From an uncultured Oscillospiraceae bacterium (GTDB lineage: Bacteria > Bacillota > Clostridia > Oscillospirales > Ruminococcaceae), in contig UQDG01000003.1 of NCBI GenBank assembly GCA_900539695.1, positions 62,001 to 126,000 of the forward strand: a stretch of DNA of 64,000 bases, read 5' to 3'. The translations under genes and the position numbers were made by a program. Shown here piece after piece: positions 18,284 through 26,622 of this stretch. Under the pieces are notes generated by a model. The model did not search any database. It was not told the origin of the DNA and saw nothing but the letters and a program-made list of their open reading frames with translations. Positions within the stretch are counted from its first letter, which is position 1; the number at the start of each line of letters is the position of its first letter.

Positions 18284-19054
18284 TTATTCCTCATCATCGT
18301 AATCTTCGTACTCATCGTAGCCGTTCTCACGCTCGGCCATGCGGGCGGCGTAGCGGCGGGCAACTTCGGGGTGCGAAGTGTCCGAGGCGACCATGCCGTT
18401 GGCCAGCTCGATGACGCGGTTGTTGTATTTGCGGGCCAGCTTATGTACCAGCTCGTGCTCGTGGGTGACAACCACCACCGTGATGTTGACCTTGTTGATG
18501 GCCTCAAACAGCTGCATGATGTCCATGGACATCTCGGGGTCGATGTTGCCGGTGGGCTCATCGGCAATGATGAGCTTGGGGCCGTGGGCCAGGGCGCGGG
18601 CTACCGCCACACGCTGCTGTTCACCGCCGGAAAGTTCGTCCGGCAGGCGGTCCATCTTATCCTCCAGACCGACCAGGGACAGAACATATGGGATGCGGGA
18701 TTTAATCTTTTTGGTAGGAATGTTGGTTACGCGCATGGCGAAAGCCACATTCTCGTACACTGTCATGGTGGGGATCAGGCGGAAATCCTGAAAGACGACA
18801 CCCATCTGGCGGCGCAGATACGGCACCCTGCGGCGCTTCATCTTGGTAAGGTCCTGACCGTTGATGATGACGCGGCCCTCGGTGGGCTTTTCTTCCATCT
18901 GGATCAGTTTGAGGAAGGTGGATTTGCCCGCACCGGAATGGCCAAGGATAAAGACGAACTCGCCGTCCTCGATTTGGATATTGATGTCATCGAGCGCTAC
19001 GTTTTCGTCGTTGTGCGTCTCGTAAGTTTTTGAAACGTGTTCAAATTCGATCAT
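18284..19054 (-). CDS. ftsE: Cell division ATP-binding protein FtsE
   Basis: 256 residues. The start is ATG 19054 (MIEFEHVSKTY) after GGGAG; the longer frame has no ribosome site. Walker A GHSGAGKST, Q-loop VVFQDFRLIP, signature LSGGEQQR, Walker B LIIADEPTGNID and H-loop VVTHEHEL are all intact. The last 30 residues form an acidic tail (EYEDYDDEE) beyond the usual FtsE end. It is the first gene of ftsE-ftsX-M23-small peptide-S41-rsmA. Confidence 0.95.
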   Translation of the reverse strand: MIEFEHVSKTYETHNDENVALDDINIQIEDGEFVFILGHSGAGKSTFLKLIQMEEKPTEGRVIINGQDLTKMKRRRVPYLRRQMGVVFQDFRLIPTMTVYENVAFAMRVTNIPTKKIKSRIPYVLSLVGLEDKMDRLPDELSGGEQQRVAVARALAHGPKLIIADEPTGNIDPEMSMDIMQLFEAINKVNITVVVVTHEHELVHKLARKYNNRVIELANGMVASDTSHPEVARRYAARMAERENGYDEYEDYDDEE

Positions 19055-19113
19055 TGGTTTTAACTCCCATGCCCTTGTGACTTCTTGTGGATGGTTACAG
19101 TCATACATATAAT

Positions 19114-19142
19114 AGAATACCATGCCGGGGTGTTACGGTCAA
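19114..19142 (-). promoter_or_regulatory. Sigma-A promoter of the ftsEX operon
   Basis: TTGACC (19142-19137), 17 bp, TATTCT (19119-19114), about 60 bp before the ftsE start. Confidence 0.78.
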
Positions 19143-19166
19143 GCACTTTTCTGTAGGCAAAATGCG

Positions 19167-19204
19167 AAAAAGTCCTGCTGTTGTGCGTAGCAGCAGGACT
19201 TTTT
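19167..19204 (-). terminator. Intrinsic terminator of the CdaR-type gene
   Basis: AAAAAGTCCTGCTG and its complement around a 10-nt loop; T-run on the minus strand. The stem is symmetric and could also stop plus-strand transcripts. Confidence 0.85.
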
Positions 19205-19228
19205 GAAATCTTTGGAAATTTATGGAAA

Positions 19229-20314
19229 TCAATACTTGGCCGGGTTGGCGGAGAGGTACTTTTTGACCATCAGCGCTACCTTAAAGACGATGGCGTCATC
19301 GAAGTTGCGCAGATCCAGGCCGGTCAGCTTGCGGATCTTCTCCAGGCGGTAGACCAGCGTGTTGCGGTGTACGAACAGGCCGCGGCTCGTTTCGGAAACG
19401 TTCAGGTTGTTCTCGAAGAAGCGCTGGATGGTGAACAGCGTCTCAGCGTCGAGAGAATCGATGCTCTCCTGCTTGAAGACCTCGCGCAGGAAGGCCTCGC
19501 ACAATGTAGTGGGCAGCTGGTAGATCAGGCGGGCGATGCCCAGGTGATCGTAGCTGATGACCTGACGCTCGGTGTCGAACACCTTGCCGACTTCCATAGC
19601 AATCTGGGCCTCTTTGAAGCTGGAGGCCAGATCTTTGATGTTGCCGATGGGGGTACCGATGCCGACGACCGCTTTGATGTAGTGGTCGCCCTGCAGGGTG
19701 TCCACGATGGATGCGGCCAGCTTTTCCATATCGCGGGTGTTGTTGTCGGGCTTGATCTCCTTGACCAGCACGGTGTCCGTCTCGCTGATGTTAAAGACGA
19801 AGTCCTTCTGCTTGTCCGGGAACAGACCACTGACAACATCGTAAGCGGAAATATCGTTGCCGGAGGTCACGCGGACCAGCAGGACAACACGCTGCACGTC
19901 GGAGACGAAGTGCAGCTCCCGCGCTTTGGCATAGATGTCGCCGGGCAGGATGTTGTCCAGCACGACGTTTTTGATAAAGTTTGTCTTGTCAAATTTTTCG
20001 TCGTGATACTGTTTGATGCACTGCAGGCTGATCGACAGCATGGCAGAAAACTGCTCGGCCGTTTCATCGGTGCCCTCCACAAATGCAGCATAATCGTTAT
20101 GCTTGGCATTGGAGAACTGATGGTAGGAGTAGCCGTCGCGCACAAAAGCATCACCAGCGGTCTGGTGGGCAGCAGCTACGCCTTCTCGCACCTCACCGAT
20201 CTGCCCCAGTTCTGAGCAGGAAATCACGGTGCCCGTTTCATCAACAACGCCGACCACGCGGTCGACGGCGTCCTTCATCTGGTACACCACGTTCTGGAAG
20301 ACCCTGTTCGCCAT
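19229..20314 (-). CDS. PucR/CdaR-type transcriptional regulator
   Basis: 361 residues. The N-terminal part (about 1-130) has a putative sensory domain (VYQMKDAVDRVVGVVDETGT), the middle a GGDEF-like CdaR domain, and the C-terminus (295-350) the PucR-type HTH SRGLFVHRNTLVYRLEKIRKLTGLD (core part). Members control sugar-acid, purine or amino-acid use. GGGGAG precedes the ATG. It is a single-gene unit between its own promoter and terminator, with no obvious target operon next to it. Confidence 0.88.
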   Translation of the reverse strand: MANRVFQNVVYQMKDAVDRVVGVVDETGTVISCSELGQIGEVREGVAAAHQTAGDAFVRDGYSYHQFSNAKHNDYAAFVEGTDETAEQFSAMLSISLQCIKQYHDEKFDKTNFIKNVVLDNILPGDIYAKARELHFVSDVQRVVLLVRVTSGNDISAYDVVSGLFPDKQKDFVFNISETDTVLVKEIKPDNNTRDMEKLAASIVDTLQGDHYIKAVVGIGTPIGNIKDLASSFKEAQIAMEVGKVFDTERQVISYDHLGIARLIYQLPTTLCEAFLREVFKQESIDSLDAETLFTIQRFFENNLNVSETSRGLFVHRNTLVYRLEKIRKLTGLDLRNFDDAIVFKVALMVKKYLSANPAKY

Positions 20315-20393
20315 AGTATGTGCTCCCCTTCAGATATTTGTGGGCAAATTGCCGTTGGCCATCTTGCCCGAAAATCAAAAGCTCTTGATGTAT

Positions 20394-20422
20394 ATTTTAC
20401 ACAATCAGCTTGACTTTTGCAA
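20394..20422 (-). promoter_or_regulatory. Promoter of the CdaR-type gene
   Basis: TTGCAA (20422-20417), 17 bp, TAAAAT (20399-20394), about 80 bp before the start codon. Confidence 0.65.
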
Positions 20423-20482
20423 CATATTTTAACGAAAAAAGCAAGATTTTCTTGTATATTTTTTAAATTTGAGCAAAATAAA

Positions 20483-20508
20483 CCCCACTGCCCAGTAAAA
20501 CAGTGGGG
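20483..20508 (-). terminator. Intrinsic terminator of the sugar transferase operon
   Basis: CCCCACTG-N10-CAGTGGGG, 11 bp after the transferase stop codon, then a short T-rich stretch on the minus strand. Confidence 0.75.
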
Positions 20509-20518
20509 AATTCATCCG

Positions 20519-21145
20519 TCAATTTGACGGTTTCTGTTCATTTGGCTCTTGTATAGAACCAGTTCCACCCTCGACGACACCGCGGCGCTGGAACACGTAG
20601 GAAAAGCTGTGGAAGAAGATCTTCAGGTCCATGCCGAAGGTCAGGTGAGCGGCGTATTCCCCGTCATATTTGGCCTTTACATCGATAGGCAACTCGTCGC
20701 GGCCGTTGATCTGCGCCAAGCCGGTCAGGCCTGGACGAATGTCGTTGGCATGTGCTTTATCGCGCGCATCGATCAGGTCGTACTGGTTATACAGCGCGGG
20801 GCGCGGGCCGATGATGCTCATCTGCCCTGCCAGGATGTTGTAGATCTGTGGCAGTTCGTCCAGGCTGGTCTTGCGCAGGAACGCGCCGCTTTTGGTGATG
20901 TAGCTGTCGGCATTTTTTAAAAGATGCGTGGGCACATCGTGGGGAGTATCGCCGCGCATGGTGCGGAACTTTAAAATGTTAAAGTGGGTCTTGCCCTTGC
21001 CGACGCGCCGCTGCTTGAAAAATACCGGGCCGGGAGAATCGGCTTTGATCCACAGGGCAATAATACCCATGGGAATGGCCAGCACGACGGTGGCGGCCAG
21101 GGACAGGATAAAATCCAGGATGCGTTTTACATAGCGTTGGTACAT
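20519..21145 (-). CDS. Undecaprenyl-phosphate sugar phosphotransferase (monotopic PGT family)
   Basis: 208 residues. Start ATG 21145 (MYQRYVKRILDF) after AAGGGGGA. One re-entrant hydrophobic helix (residues 8-32), then the catalytic domain with ILKFRTM, the DE pair in KTSLDELPQ, GPRPAL and the R/DGRDEL segment. It transfers a sugar-1-phosphate from UDP to undecaprenyl phosphate, starting a surface glycan. It is 4 bp after the CapD-like gene, whose product likely provides the UDP-sugar. Confidence 0.92.
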   Translation of the reverse strand: MYQRYVKRILDFILSLAATVVLAIPMGIIALWIKADSPGPVFFKQRRVGKGKTHFNILKFRTMRGDTPHDVPTHLLKNADSYITKSGAFLRKTSLDELPQIYNILAGQMSIIGPRPALYNQYDLIDARDKAHANDIRPGLTGLAQINGRDELPIDVKAKYDGEYAAHLTFGMDLKIFFHSFSYVFQRRGVVEGGTGSIQEPNEQKPSN

Positions 21146-21149
21146 GGCA

Positions 21150-23129
21150 TCATTCCCCCTTTGCGCCATGCAGTTTGCGGGCTTTGTCCAGCTCCTCACG
21201 GGAAAGGATCATAGTGTTGCCGCTGGCAGCAACGACGGTGTGGTCGGCGCGCACGCGGCGGTTGGGATGGTAGCTGGGCACCATCTCCTGCAGGCATTCG
21301 ACTACAGCGTCATCGTTGTGGTGGGCCGAAACTTTCAGCTCCTGCAGCTGGGTGTAGAATTTTTCCAGGTCGATGTCCATGGGCGGTGCGATGAAGATCT
21401 TGTTGTGGGCGGTCTTGAGCATCTTGTCCTGCTCAGCGTCCATCAGCAGCTCCTCGTACAACTTTTCGCCGGGACGCAGGCCGGTGATCTTGACCTGCAT
21501 GTTTACACCCGGCTCGTAGCCGTAGAAGCGGATCAGCCGGGTGGCCAGGTCCATAATCTTGACGGGCTCGCCCATATCCAGCACGTAGATGCTGCCGCCC
21601 TTGGCCAGGCCGCCGGCCTGCAGCACCAGCTGCGCGGCCTCGGTGATGGTCATAAAGTAGCGCACAATATCCGGGTGTGTGATGGTGACGGGGCCGCCGC
21701 GCTTGATCTGCTCCTCAAACAACGGAATAACGCTGCCGTGGCTGCCCAGCACGTTGCCAAAGCGCACGGCCACGCACTTCATGTCGGTGCCGCTGGCAAA
21801 GGATTGAATCAGCATCTCGCAGAGGCGTTTGGTGCAGCCCATAACGTTGGTGGGGTTGACAGCCTTGTCGGTAGAAAGCTGGACAAAGCGCTCGACACCA
21901 TGCTCAGCGGCGGAAGTCAGCAGATTCTTGGTGCCGAATACGTTGTTTTTGACGGCTTCGGCGGGGCTGATCTCCATTAGCGGCACATGCTTGTGGGCGG
22001 CCGCATGGAAGACGACCGATGGATGATAGGTCTCGAACACCTCATCCAGGCGGGCTTTATCGCGGATGGAGCCGATGAGCGTGATGACGGGAGCCTCGGC
22101 ACCGTACTTGTTGCGCAGCTCGGTCTCCAGCTCGTAGGCGCAGTTCTCGTAAATGTCAAAGATGAGCAGACGGCGGGGCTGGTAGCGCATGATCTGGCGG
22201 CACAGCTCGCTGCCGATGGAACCGCCGCCGCCGGTAACCAACACGACCTTATCGTGCAGGTACTCGGAGATCTGGGCGTTGTTCAGCTGGATCTCGTCGC
22301 GGGAAAGGAAGTCGGCGGTGTTCAGCTCACGGAAACCGGCGGCTACGGGGTTGCCGTTCTCGTCCACGGCCTGGGGGTCAGACAGCATGCGCACCCGGCA
22401 GTGGGTGGAGTTGCAGAGGTTGATGATCTCGGTGAGGCGGTCACCTTTTAACGTAGTGATGGCAATAACAATCTCGACGATGTGGTACTTGCGCACCAAT
22501 TCGGGAATATCGGAAATGGTGCCGCGCACCGGGACGCCCTGCACGCGCAGACCTTTTTTGGTCAGGTCGTCGTCCACCAGGCAGACCGGGTTGCCAAAGC
22601 TCTGGTTCTTGTTTTTGCAGAGGTTGACGGCCCAGGCGCCGGCATTGCCCGCACCTACGATCAATAGCGGCGTGTCGTCCTCGGGTTTATTAACACAGGC
22701 ATCGTGCAGCGTCCTGCTGAACCGCCATAGGAAGCGCACGCCCGCTATGGCCGCCGTGTTGAACACCGCACCAAAGATCAGCACAGCGCCGGAAATGGGG
22801 CGGCTGTGATAGAACAGGTCGAACAGCATGATGATGCCGGTGGCCAGGCCCGACAGACAAGTCAGGCGGGCCAGGTCACGCATGCCGGCGTATTCCCACA
22901 TGATCTCGTACAGGCCGCCGAACCAGAACACGATCATATAGATCGGCAGCACGTAGGCCAGCATGGGGGCCATAGCGCGGATGGTCAGCACCCGCTTGTA
23001 GGCATCGCCGCTGTCAAACCGCAGCATGACGGCCAACCAGTAGCACAGCACGATCAGCCCGCAGTCCAGCAGCATCAGCGCAATGCGCCGCGGCAGACCC
23101 TTGATGATTTGTTTTGAATCCTGTTGCAT
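21150..23129 (-). CDS. CapD/FlaA1-like UDP-sugar 4,6-dehydratase, membrane form
   Basis: 659 residues from ATG 23129 (MQQDSKQ). Four membrane helices (about 12-125), a first Rossmann-like domain (GAGNAGAW near 150) and a C-terminal SDR domain (VTGGGGSIGSELCRQI near 295). The active-site stretch is STDKAVNPTNVMGCTKR, the long-form dehydratase motif in which SxDK replaces the YxxxK base. It probably converts UDP-GlcNAc to the 4-keto-6-deoxy sugar, as WbpM/CapD do. It is next to the phosphoglycosyltransferase and downstream of glmS. Confidence 0.9.
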   Translation of the reverse strand: MQQDSKQIIKGLPRRIALMLLDCGLIVLCYWLAVMLRFDSGDAYKRVLTIRAMAPMLAYVLPIYMIVFWFGGLYEIMWEYAGMRDLARLTCLSGLATGIIMLFDLFYHSRPISGAVLIFGAVFNTAAIAGVRFLWRFSRTLHDACVNKPEDDTPLLIVGAGNAGAWAVNLCKNKNQSFGNPVCLVDDDLTKKGLRVQGVPVRGTISDIPELVRKYHIVEIVIAITTLKGDRLTEIINLCNSTHCRVRMLSDPQAVDENGNPVAAGFRELNTADFLSRDEIQLNNAQISEYLHDKVVLVTGGGGSIGSELCRQIMRYQPRRLLIFDIYENCAYELETELRNKYGAEAPVITLIGSIRDKARLDEVFETYHPSVVFHAAAHKHVPLMEISPAEAVKNNVFGTKNLLTSAAEHGVERFVQLSTDKAVNPTNVMGCTKRLCEMLIQSFASGTDMKCVAVRFGNVLGSHGSVIPLFEEQIKRGGPVTITHPDIVRYFMTITEAAQLVLQAGGLAKGGSIYVLDMGEPVKIMDLATRLIRFYGYEPGVNMQVKITGLRPGEKLYEELLMDAEQDKMLKTAHNKIFIAPPMDIDLEKFYTQLQELKVSAHHNDDAVVECLQEMVPSYHPNRRVRADHTVVAASGNTMILSREELDKARKLHGAKGE

Positions 23130-23224
23130 GTTGTTTCCTTTTGGTTTGGATTTATAAAAAATCTTAATAGGATGGAAATATTGTGCGGAACTATGGGAAA
23201 GCAACTGCTATGCCAAACGGGCAC

Positions 23225-23243
23225 GGGCGAACAATGTTCGCCC
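23225..23243. repeat. Perfect 19-bp palindrome, REP-like
   Basis: GGGCGAACA-A-TGTTCGCCC, followed by CCTACA. It lies in the about 170-nt leader of the CapD-like gene. The form recalls short dispersed palindromes of gut Firmicutes. Only one copy is in the window, so dispersion is inference. Confidence 0.55.
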
Positions 23244-23301
23244 CTACAGAGTACTTCCTTGACAGCTCGACATTTTTGTATGACTATTTAGGCTTACACT
23301 C

Positions 23302-23310
23302 ATTATAGCA
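23302..23310 (-). promoter_or_regulatory. Extended -10 promoter of the CapD-like/PGT operon
   Basis: TGCTATAAT on the minus strand with no good -35 hexamer. The leader to the CapD-like ATG is about 170 nt and holds the 23225 palindrome. It lies directly after the glmS terminator. Confidence 0.55.
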
Positions 23311-23318
23311 CAAAAATG

Positions 23319-23351
23319 CTCCGTCGTGTTGCATGCTGCGCACAAACGGAG
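23319..23351 (-). terminator. Intrinsic terminator of glmS
   Basis: Interrupted stem CTCCGT/ACGGAG plus GTG/CAC, then TTTTT on the minus strand. It is 42 bp after the glmS stop. Confidence 0.65.
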
Positions 23352-23393
23352 CGGGCAGTTTCTATAAAGATAGGCTTTGCTTTTTGGTGAAAA

Positions 23394-25235
23394 TTACTCA
23401 ACCGTGACAGATTTTGCCAGGTTGCGCGGTTTGTCGACATCCAGGCCCTTGGCACAGCTTACGTAATAAGCCAGCAGCTGCAGCGGAATGACCGACAGGC
23501 TGGTGGCAAAGTGGGGGTCGGTCTTGGGCACGTAGACGGTGAAACCGGCGGTGTCCTCGATGCTGTAGTTGCCGTAGGTGGTCAGGCCCATCAGGAAAGC
23601 ACCGCGGCTCTTGACCTCGACCATGTTGGAGATGCTCTTTTCGAACAGGTCCGGCTGGGTCAGGATACCCACGACCAGTGTCCCCTTCTCCACCAGAGAG
23701 ATGGGGCCGTGTTTCATCTCGCCCGCGGCGAAGGCCTCGGAGTGGATGTAGCTGATCTCCTTGAATTTCAGACTGCCTTCCAGCGCTACGGCGTAATCCA
23801 GCCCGCGGCCGATGAAGAAGGCGTCTTTGGCGTTGGCGTACTTGCTGGCAAACCACTGGATGCGCTCCTTGTCGGCCAGCGTCTTTTCAATCTTTTCGGG
23901 CAGGGCTTCCAACTCGACCACAAGGTTCTCGTACTGGCCGTCGGCCAGGGTGCCGCGCACGCGGGCAAACTCGGTGGCCAGCAGGTAGCAGGCTGCCAGC
24001 TGGGTGCTGTAGGCTTTGGTGGTGGCCACGGAGATCTCCGGCCCGGCCCAGGTGTACATAGTAGCGTCAGCCTCGCGGGCAATGCTGGACCCCACTACGT
24101 TGACGATGCCCACTGTGCGCACGCCGCGGTCCCTGCACAGGCGCAGGGCGGCAAGGGTGTCGGCGGTCTCACCGCTCTGGCTGATGACCAGCGCGAGAGA
24201 ATCCGGCTCCAGCACGGGGTTGCGGTAACGGAACTCGCTGGCGACGTCGACCTCCACCGGCAGGCGGGCCAGGCTTTCAAATACATAGCGCGCGGCCATG
24301 CCCACATGGTAAGCGGAGCCGCAGCCGATGATGTAGATGCGGTGGATGCCGCGGATAGCGTCCTCGTCCAGAGCCAGCTCGGACAGATCAATCTTGCCGT
24401 CCTTCAGGCGCGGGGAAAGCGTATCCCGGACAGCGGCGGGCTGCTCGTGGATCTCTTTCATCATGAAATGCTCGAAGCCGCCCTTTTCGGCAGCCTCAGT
24501 GTCCCACTCGATGGTGGAAGCCTCGTGCTGGACGGACTCTTTGTCAGTATCGAAAAACTCGATGGAATCAGGCGTCAGCCGCGCGATCTCCAGGTTGTCG
24601 ATGTAGTAGACCGTGCGGGTGTACTTGAGCAGCGCGGGCACGTCAGAGGCAATCAGGGTGCCGTTCTCGGCCTTGCCGACCACCAGCGGGCTGTCCTTGC
24701 GGGCGGCGTAGATGGTGCCCGGCTCGTCGGCAAACAGCACGCCCAGCGCGTAGGAGCCGCGCACATGCAGCATGGTGCGGGCGATGGCGTCCAGCGGGTC
24801 GCCGGCGGACTCGCCCATGTAATAGTAGTCCAGCAGTTGGGCCAGTACCTCGGTGTCCGTCTGGGAGACAAAGGTAAAGCCTTTGTTGGTCAGGCGCTCT
24901 TTGATCTCTAGGTAGTTCTCGATGATGCCGTTATGCACGATGGCAATTTTTTTATCGTTGGAGTAATGGGGGTGCGCATTGACCACAGAAGGCTCGCCGT
25001 GAGTAGCCCAACGGGTATGGCCGATGCCGCAGGTGCCTGTAAGGGCATTACCGCCGTCCGTCATCTCGCTTAATACTTTCAGGCGGCCCTTGGCTTTGAC
25101 GACTTCGATCTTGCCGGCAGCATTCTGCACGGCGAGACCGGCCGAGTCATAGCCGCGGTATTCCAGCTTGGCCAGGCCATCTAACAGGATCGGTGCTGCC
25201 TGGGTGGCACCGGTAAAACCGACGATTCCACACAT
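23394..25235 (-). CDS. glmS: Glutamine--fructose-6-phosphate aminotransferase
   Basis: 613 residues. It makes glucosamine-6-phosphate, entry to UDP-GlcNAc. The N-terminal nucleophile is the Cys after Met1 (MCGIVGFTG). The glutaminase domain spans 2-225 (GIGHTRWATHG near 70). Two SIS domains follow (QSGETADT near 355), and the C-terminus ends LAKSVTVE as usual. AGGAGG precedes the ATG. No glmS ribozyme core was found upstream; instead there is a candidate structured RNA with a terminator and a separate promoter. Confidence 0.97.
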   Translation of the reverse strand: MCGIVGFTGATQAAPILLDGLAKLEYRGYDSAGLAVQNAAGKIEVVKAKGRLKVLSEMTDGGNALTGTCGIGHTRWATHGEPSVVNAHPHYSNDKKIAIVHNGIIENYLEIKERLTNKGFTFVSQTDTEVLAQLLDYYYMGESAGDPLDAIARTMLHVRGSYALGVLFADEPGTIYAARKDSPLVVGKAENGTLIASDVPALLKYTRTVYYIDNLEIARLTPDSIEFFDTDKESVQHEASTIEWDTEAAEKGGFEHFMMKEIHEQPAAVRDTLSPRLKDGKIDLSELALDEDAIRGIHRIYIIGCGSAYHVGMAARYVFESLARLPVEVDVASEFRYRNPVLEPDSLALVISQSGETADTLAALRLCRDRGVRTVGIVNVVGSSIAREADATMYTWAGPEISVATTKAYSTQLAACYLLATEFARVRGTLADGQYENLVVELEALPEKIEKTLADKERIQWFASKYANAKDAFFIGRGLDYAVALEGSLKFKEISYIHSEAFAAGEMKHGPISLVEKGTLVVGILTQPDLFEKSISNMVEVKSRGAFLMGLTTYGNYSIEDTAGFTVYVPKTDPHFATSLSVIPLQLLAYYVSCAKGLDVDKPRNLAKSVTVE

Positions 25236-25303
25236 AAGAGTTGAGCCTCCTTGTTTATGTTCAGTACGGTATAGATCTTGCTTTTTAACAATATACGCAC
25301 ATA

Positions 25304-25332
25304 AGTATATTCTATTTTACGAAAAATGTCTA
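25304..25332 (-). promoter_or_regulatory. Proximal promoter of glmS
   Basis: TAGACA (25332-25327), 17 bp, TATACT (25309-25304). It lies just past the terminator at 25351-25382, so it starts glmS transcription independently of upstream readthrough. Confidence 0.75.
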
Positions 25333-25341
25333 CTGTTTTGC

Positions 25342-25442
25342 AAAAAAAAGGCGGGCGGCCGTCAAGGGCTACGGCCGCCCGCTGCGCATATTCTTCTCTT
25401 CCGAGTTCTTACACCATAAGACTCATCACGAGTTCTTGCGCA
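25342..25442 (-). ncRNA. Candidate structured RNA upstream of glmS, with intrinsic terminator
   Basis: A promoter (25449-25477) would start a transcript near 25442. It ends at a very strong terminator: a 12-bp GC stem (GCGGGCGGCCGT and complement, 25351-25382) followed by eight T. No reading frame fits. The RNA begins and ends (before the terminator) with TGCGCA, which can pair into a closing stem. Inside, the segment GAGTCTTA can pair with either of two copies of AAGAACTC, one on each side, so two hairpins exclude each other. It may be a free small RNA or an attenuator for glmS, whose ATG is about 105 nt downstream. No known class was recognised. Confidence 0.5.
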
Positions 25443-25448
25443 TTTATC

Positions 25449-25477
25449 AGTTTACCACGCCTGCAAAATTTAGGCAA
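25449..25477 (-). promoter_or_regulatory. Promoter of the candidate RNA
   Basis: TTGCCT (25477-25472), 17 bp, TAAACT (25454-25449), in the otherwise empty AT-rich gap between the sortase gene and glmS. Confidence 0.6.
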
Positions 25478-25555
25478 GTATAAAAGCTGATTTTGCGCAT
25501 AAAATTTTGCATTTGCAAAAGGAAATAAAGTTTGTAATGCTATTACCGAAATAAA

Positions 25556-26509
25556 TTAGGAACTTACCTTGCGGGCGACTACCACATACCGCCCGTTGGC
25601 CGAGGAATATTCGCAGGTAGAAAGGGTCAGCAGCTGCTCGCCATACTCGGGGCGGATGCCGCTGTCTACATCGCTGCGGCGGATGACCTCGGCCACGTAG
25701 TCGTTGTAGGTATCCTCGTCCATATCAACGTACTGGTTATAGACGAAGCTGGTGTCCTGTACCACGTCGATGGCAAAGGCGGCAAAGACCTCGTACTTGG
25801 CGTCGCCGTACAGGGTGTCGAACTCGATGTAGGGGTGTTCCTGATAATAGGCCGCTTTTTTATACTCGGTCAGGCAGCCGAAAATGGTGCCGGTCTTCAT
25901 GTTGTGGCCGTAGACGATCAGGTTATTGCTTTGGGCATTGGCACCGATGGTCGTTTTTTCATCCAGGTACGGCACGCCGTAATCGCTGTACTGGTGCTTG
26001 AAATCGTGTTTTAAGTAGTAGTCTTTGTTGTTGGGCGCGTACATGACCGGGAAGTCCAGGCTGGTGCCCTCGATGGAGATCCAGCCCATGAAATCGCTGT
26101 TCTGGTCTTTCAGGGCGGCAAATTTGGCGGCGTTGGAAGGCTCGCTGTCCTCGGCCGGGGCGGGTGTAGCGGCAACGTCGATCATCGATTGCAGGTCGGA
26201 AAACTCGTTCTCGGTCTTTTTATCGTCGAAAAAGCGCTTGACCAGCAGCCCGCCGCTGACCAGGAAGATGACCGCAAAAACCACCATGGCGATGGTGTAG
26301 GCCAGATCCTTTTTACTTTTGGCTTTGCCCGCTTTCGCGGCGCTTCCCTTGCCTTTGGCCGGGTGCGGGGCCTCGTAGTCGGCGTCCTTGTCCTGGTCGT
26401 AGAACTGGGGTGCGGTAGCCTTGGGGGCAGCAGGTTCCGGCTCTTTGGGCAGGGTGATGGTTTGGGTGGGGTGCTGGACGGGCATATCGTTGCGGTGAAT
26501 TTTGGCCAT
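25556..26509 (-). CDS. Class B sortase
   Basis: 317 residues. A long cytoplasmic N-terminus rich in Pro, Lys and Ala (1-68), one membrane helix (about 70-90), then the extracellular transpeptidase. Catalytic residues: His202 (VYGHNM), Cys299 in TLSTC, and Arg307 (NGRYVV). Sequence around YLKHDF and the DxDxY-type helix insertion fit class B. The 68-residue cytoplasmic segment is longer than usual. No LPxTG/NPQTN-type substrate gene lies beside it. It is its own unit with promoter 26544-26572. Confidence 0.92.
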   Translation of the reverse strand: MAKIHRNDMPVQHPTQTITLPKEPEPAAPKATAPQFYDQDKDADYEAPHPAKGKGSAAKAGKAKSKKDLAYTIAMVVFAVIFLVSGGLLVKRFFDDKKTENEFSDLQSMIDVAATPAPAEDSEPSNAAKFAALKDQNSDFMGWISIEGTSLDFPVMYAPNNKDYYLKHDFKHQYSDYGVPYLDEKTTIGANAQSNNLIVYGHNMKTGTIFGCLTEYKKAAYYQEHPYIEFDTLYGDAKYEVFAAFAIDVVQDTSFVYNQYVDMDEDTYNDYVAEVIRRSDVDSGIRPEYGEQLLTLSTCEYSSANGRYVVVARKVSS

Positions 26510-26543
26510 AGTGTTTGCTTCTCCCTGTCAGAATACTGCCCTT

Positions 26544-26572
26544 ACTATACGCCAAAACGGGAAAATATGCAA
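26544..26572 (-). promoter_or_regulatory. Sigma-A promoter of the sortase gene
   Basis: TTGCAT (26572-26567), 17 bp, TATAGT (26549-26544). Confidence 0.7.
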
Positions 26573-26622
26573 GCAAAAGACGGCAAATTTTGTTGAGTTG
26601 TCTGCGTCAATGCTGTCAATGC

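Noticed and set aside
23269..23291. TTGACA near 23260 on the plus strand as an antisense promoter
   Set aside because: The -10 candidate (GACTAT) is poor and no plus-strand gene or terminator follows.
25420..25440. GTGATGAGTC resembles the CUGATGA core of a hammerhead ribozyme
   Set aside because: The first core base differs and there is no GAAA segment or third helix at the right place.
25236..25440. glmS ribozyme/riboswitch upstream of glmS
   Set aside because: I found none of the conserved core or double-pseudoknot pattern; the structure seen is different.
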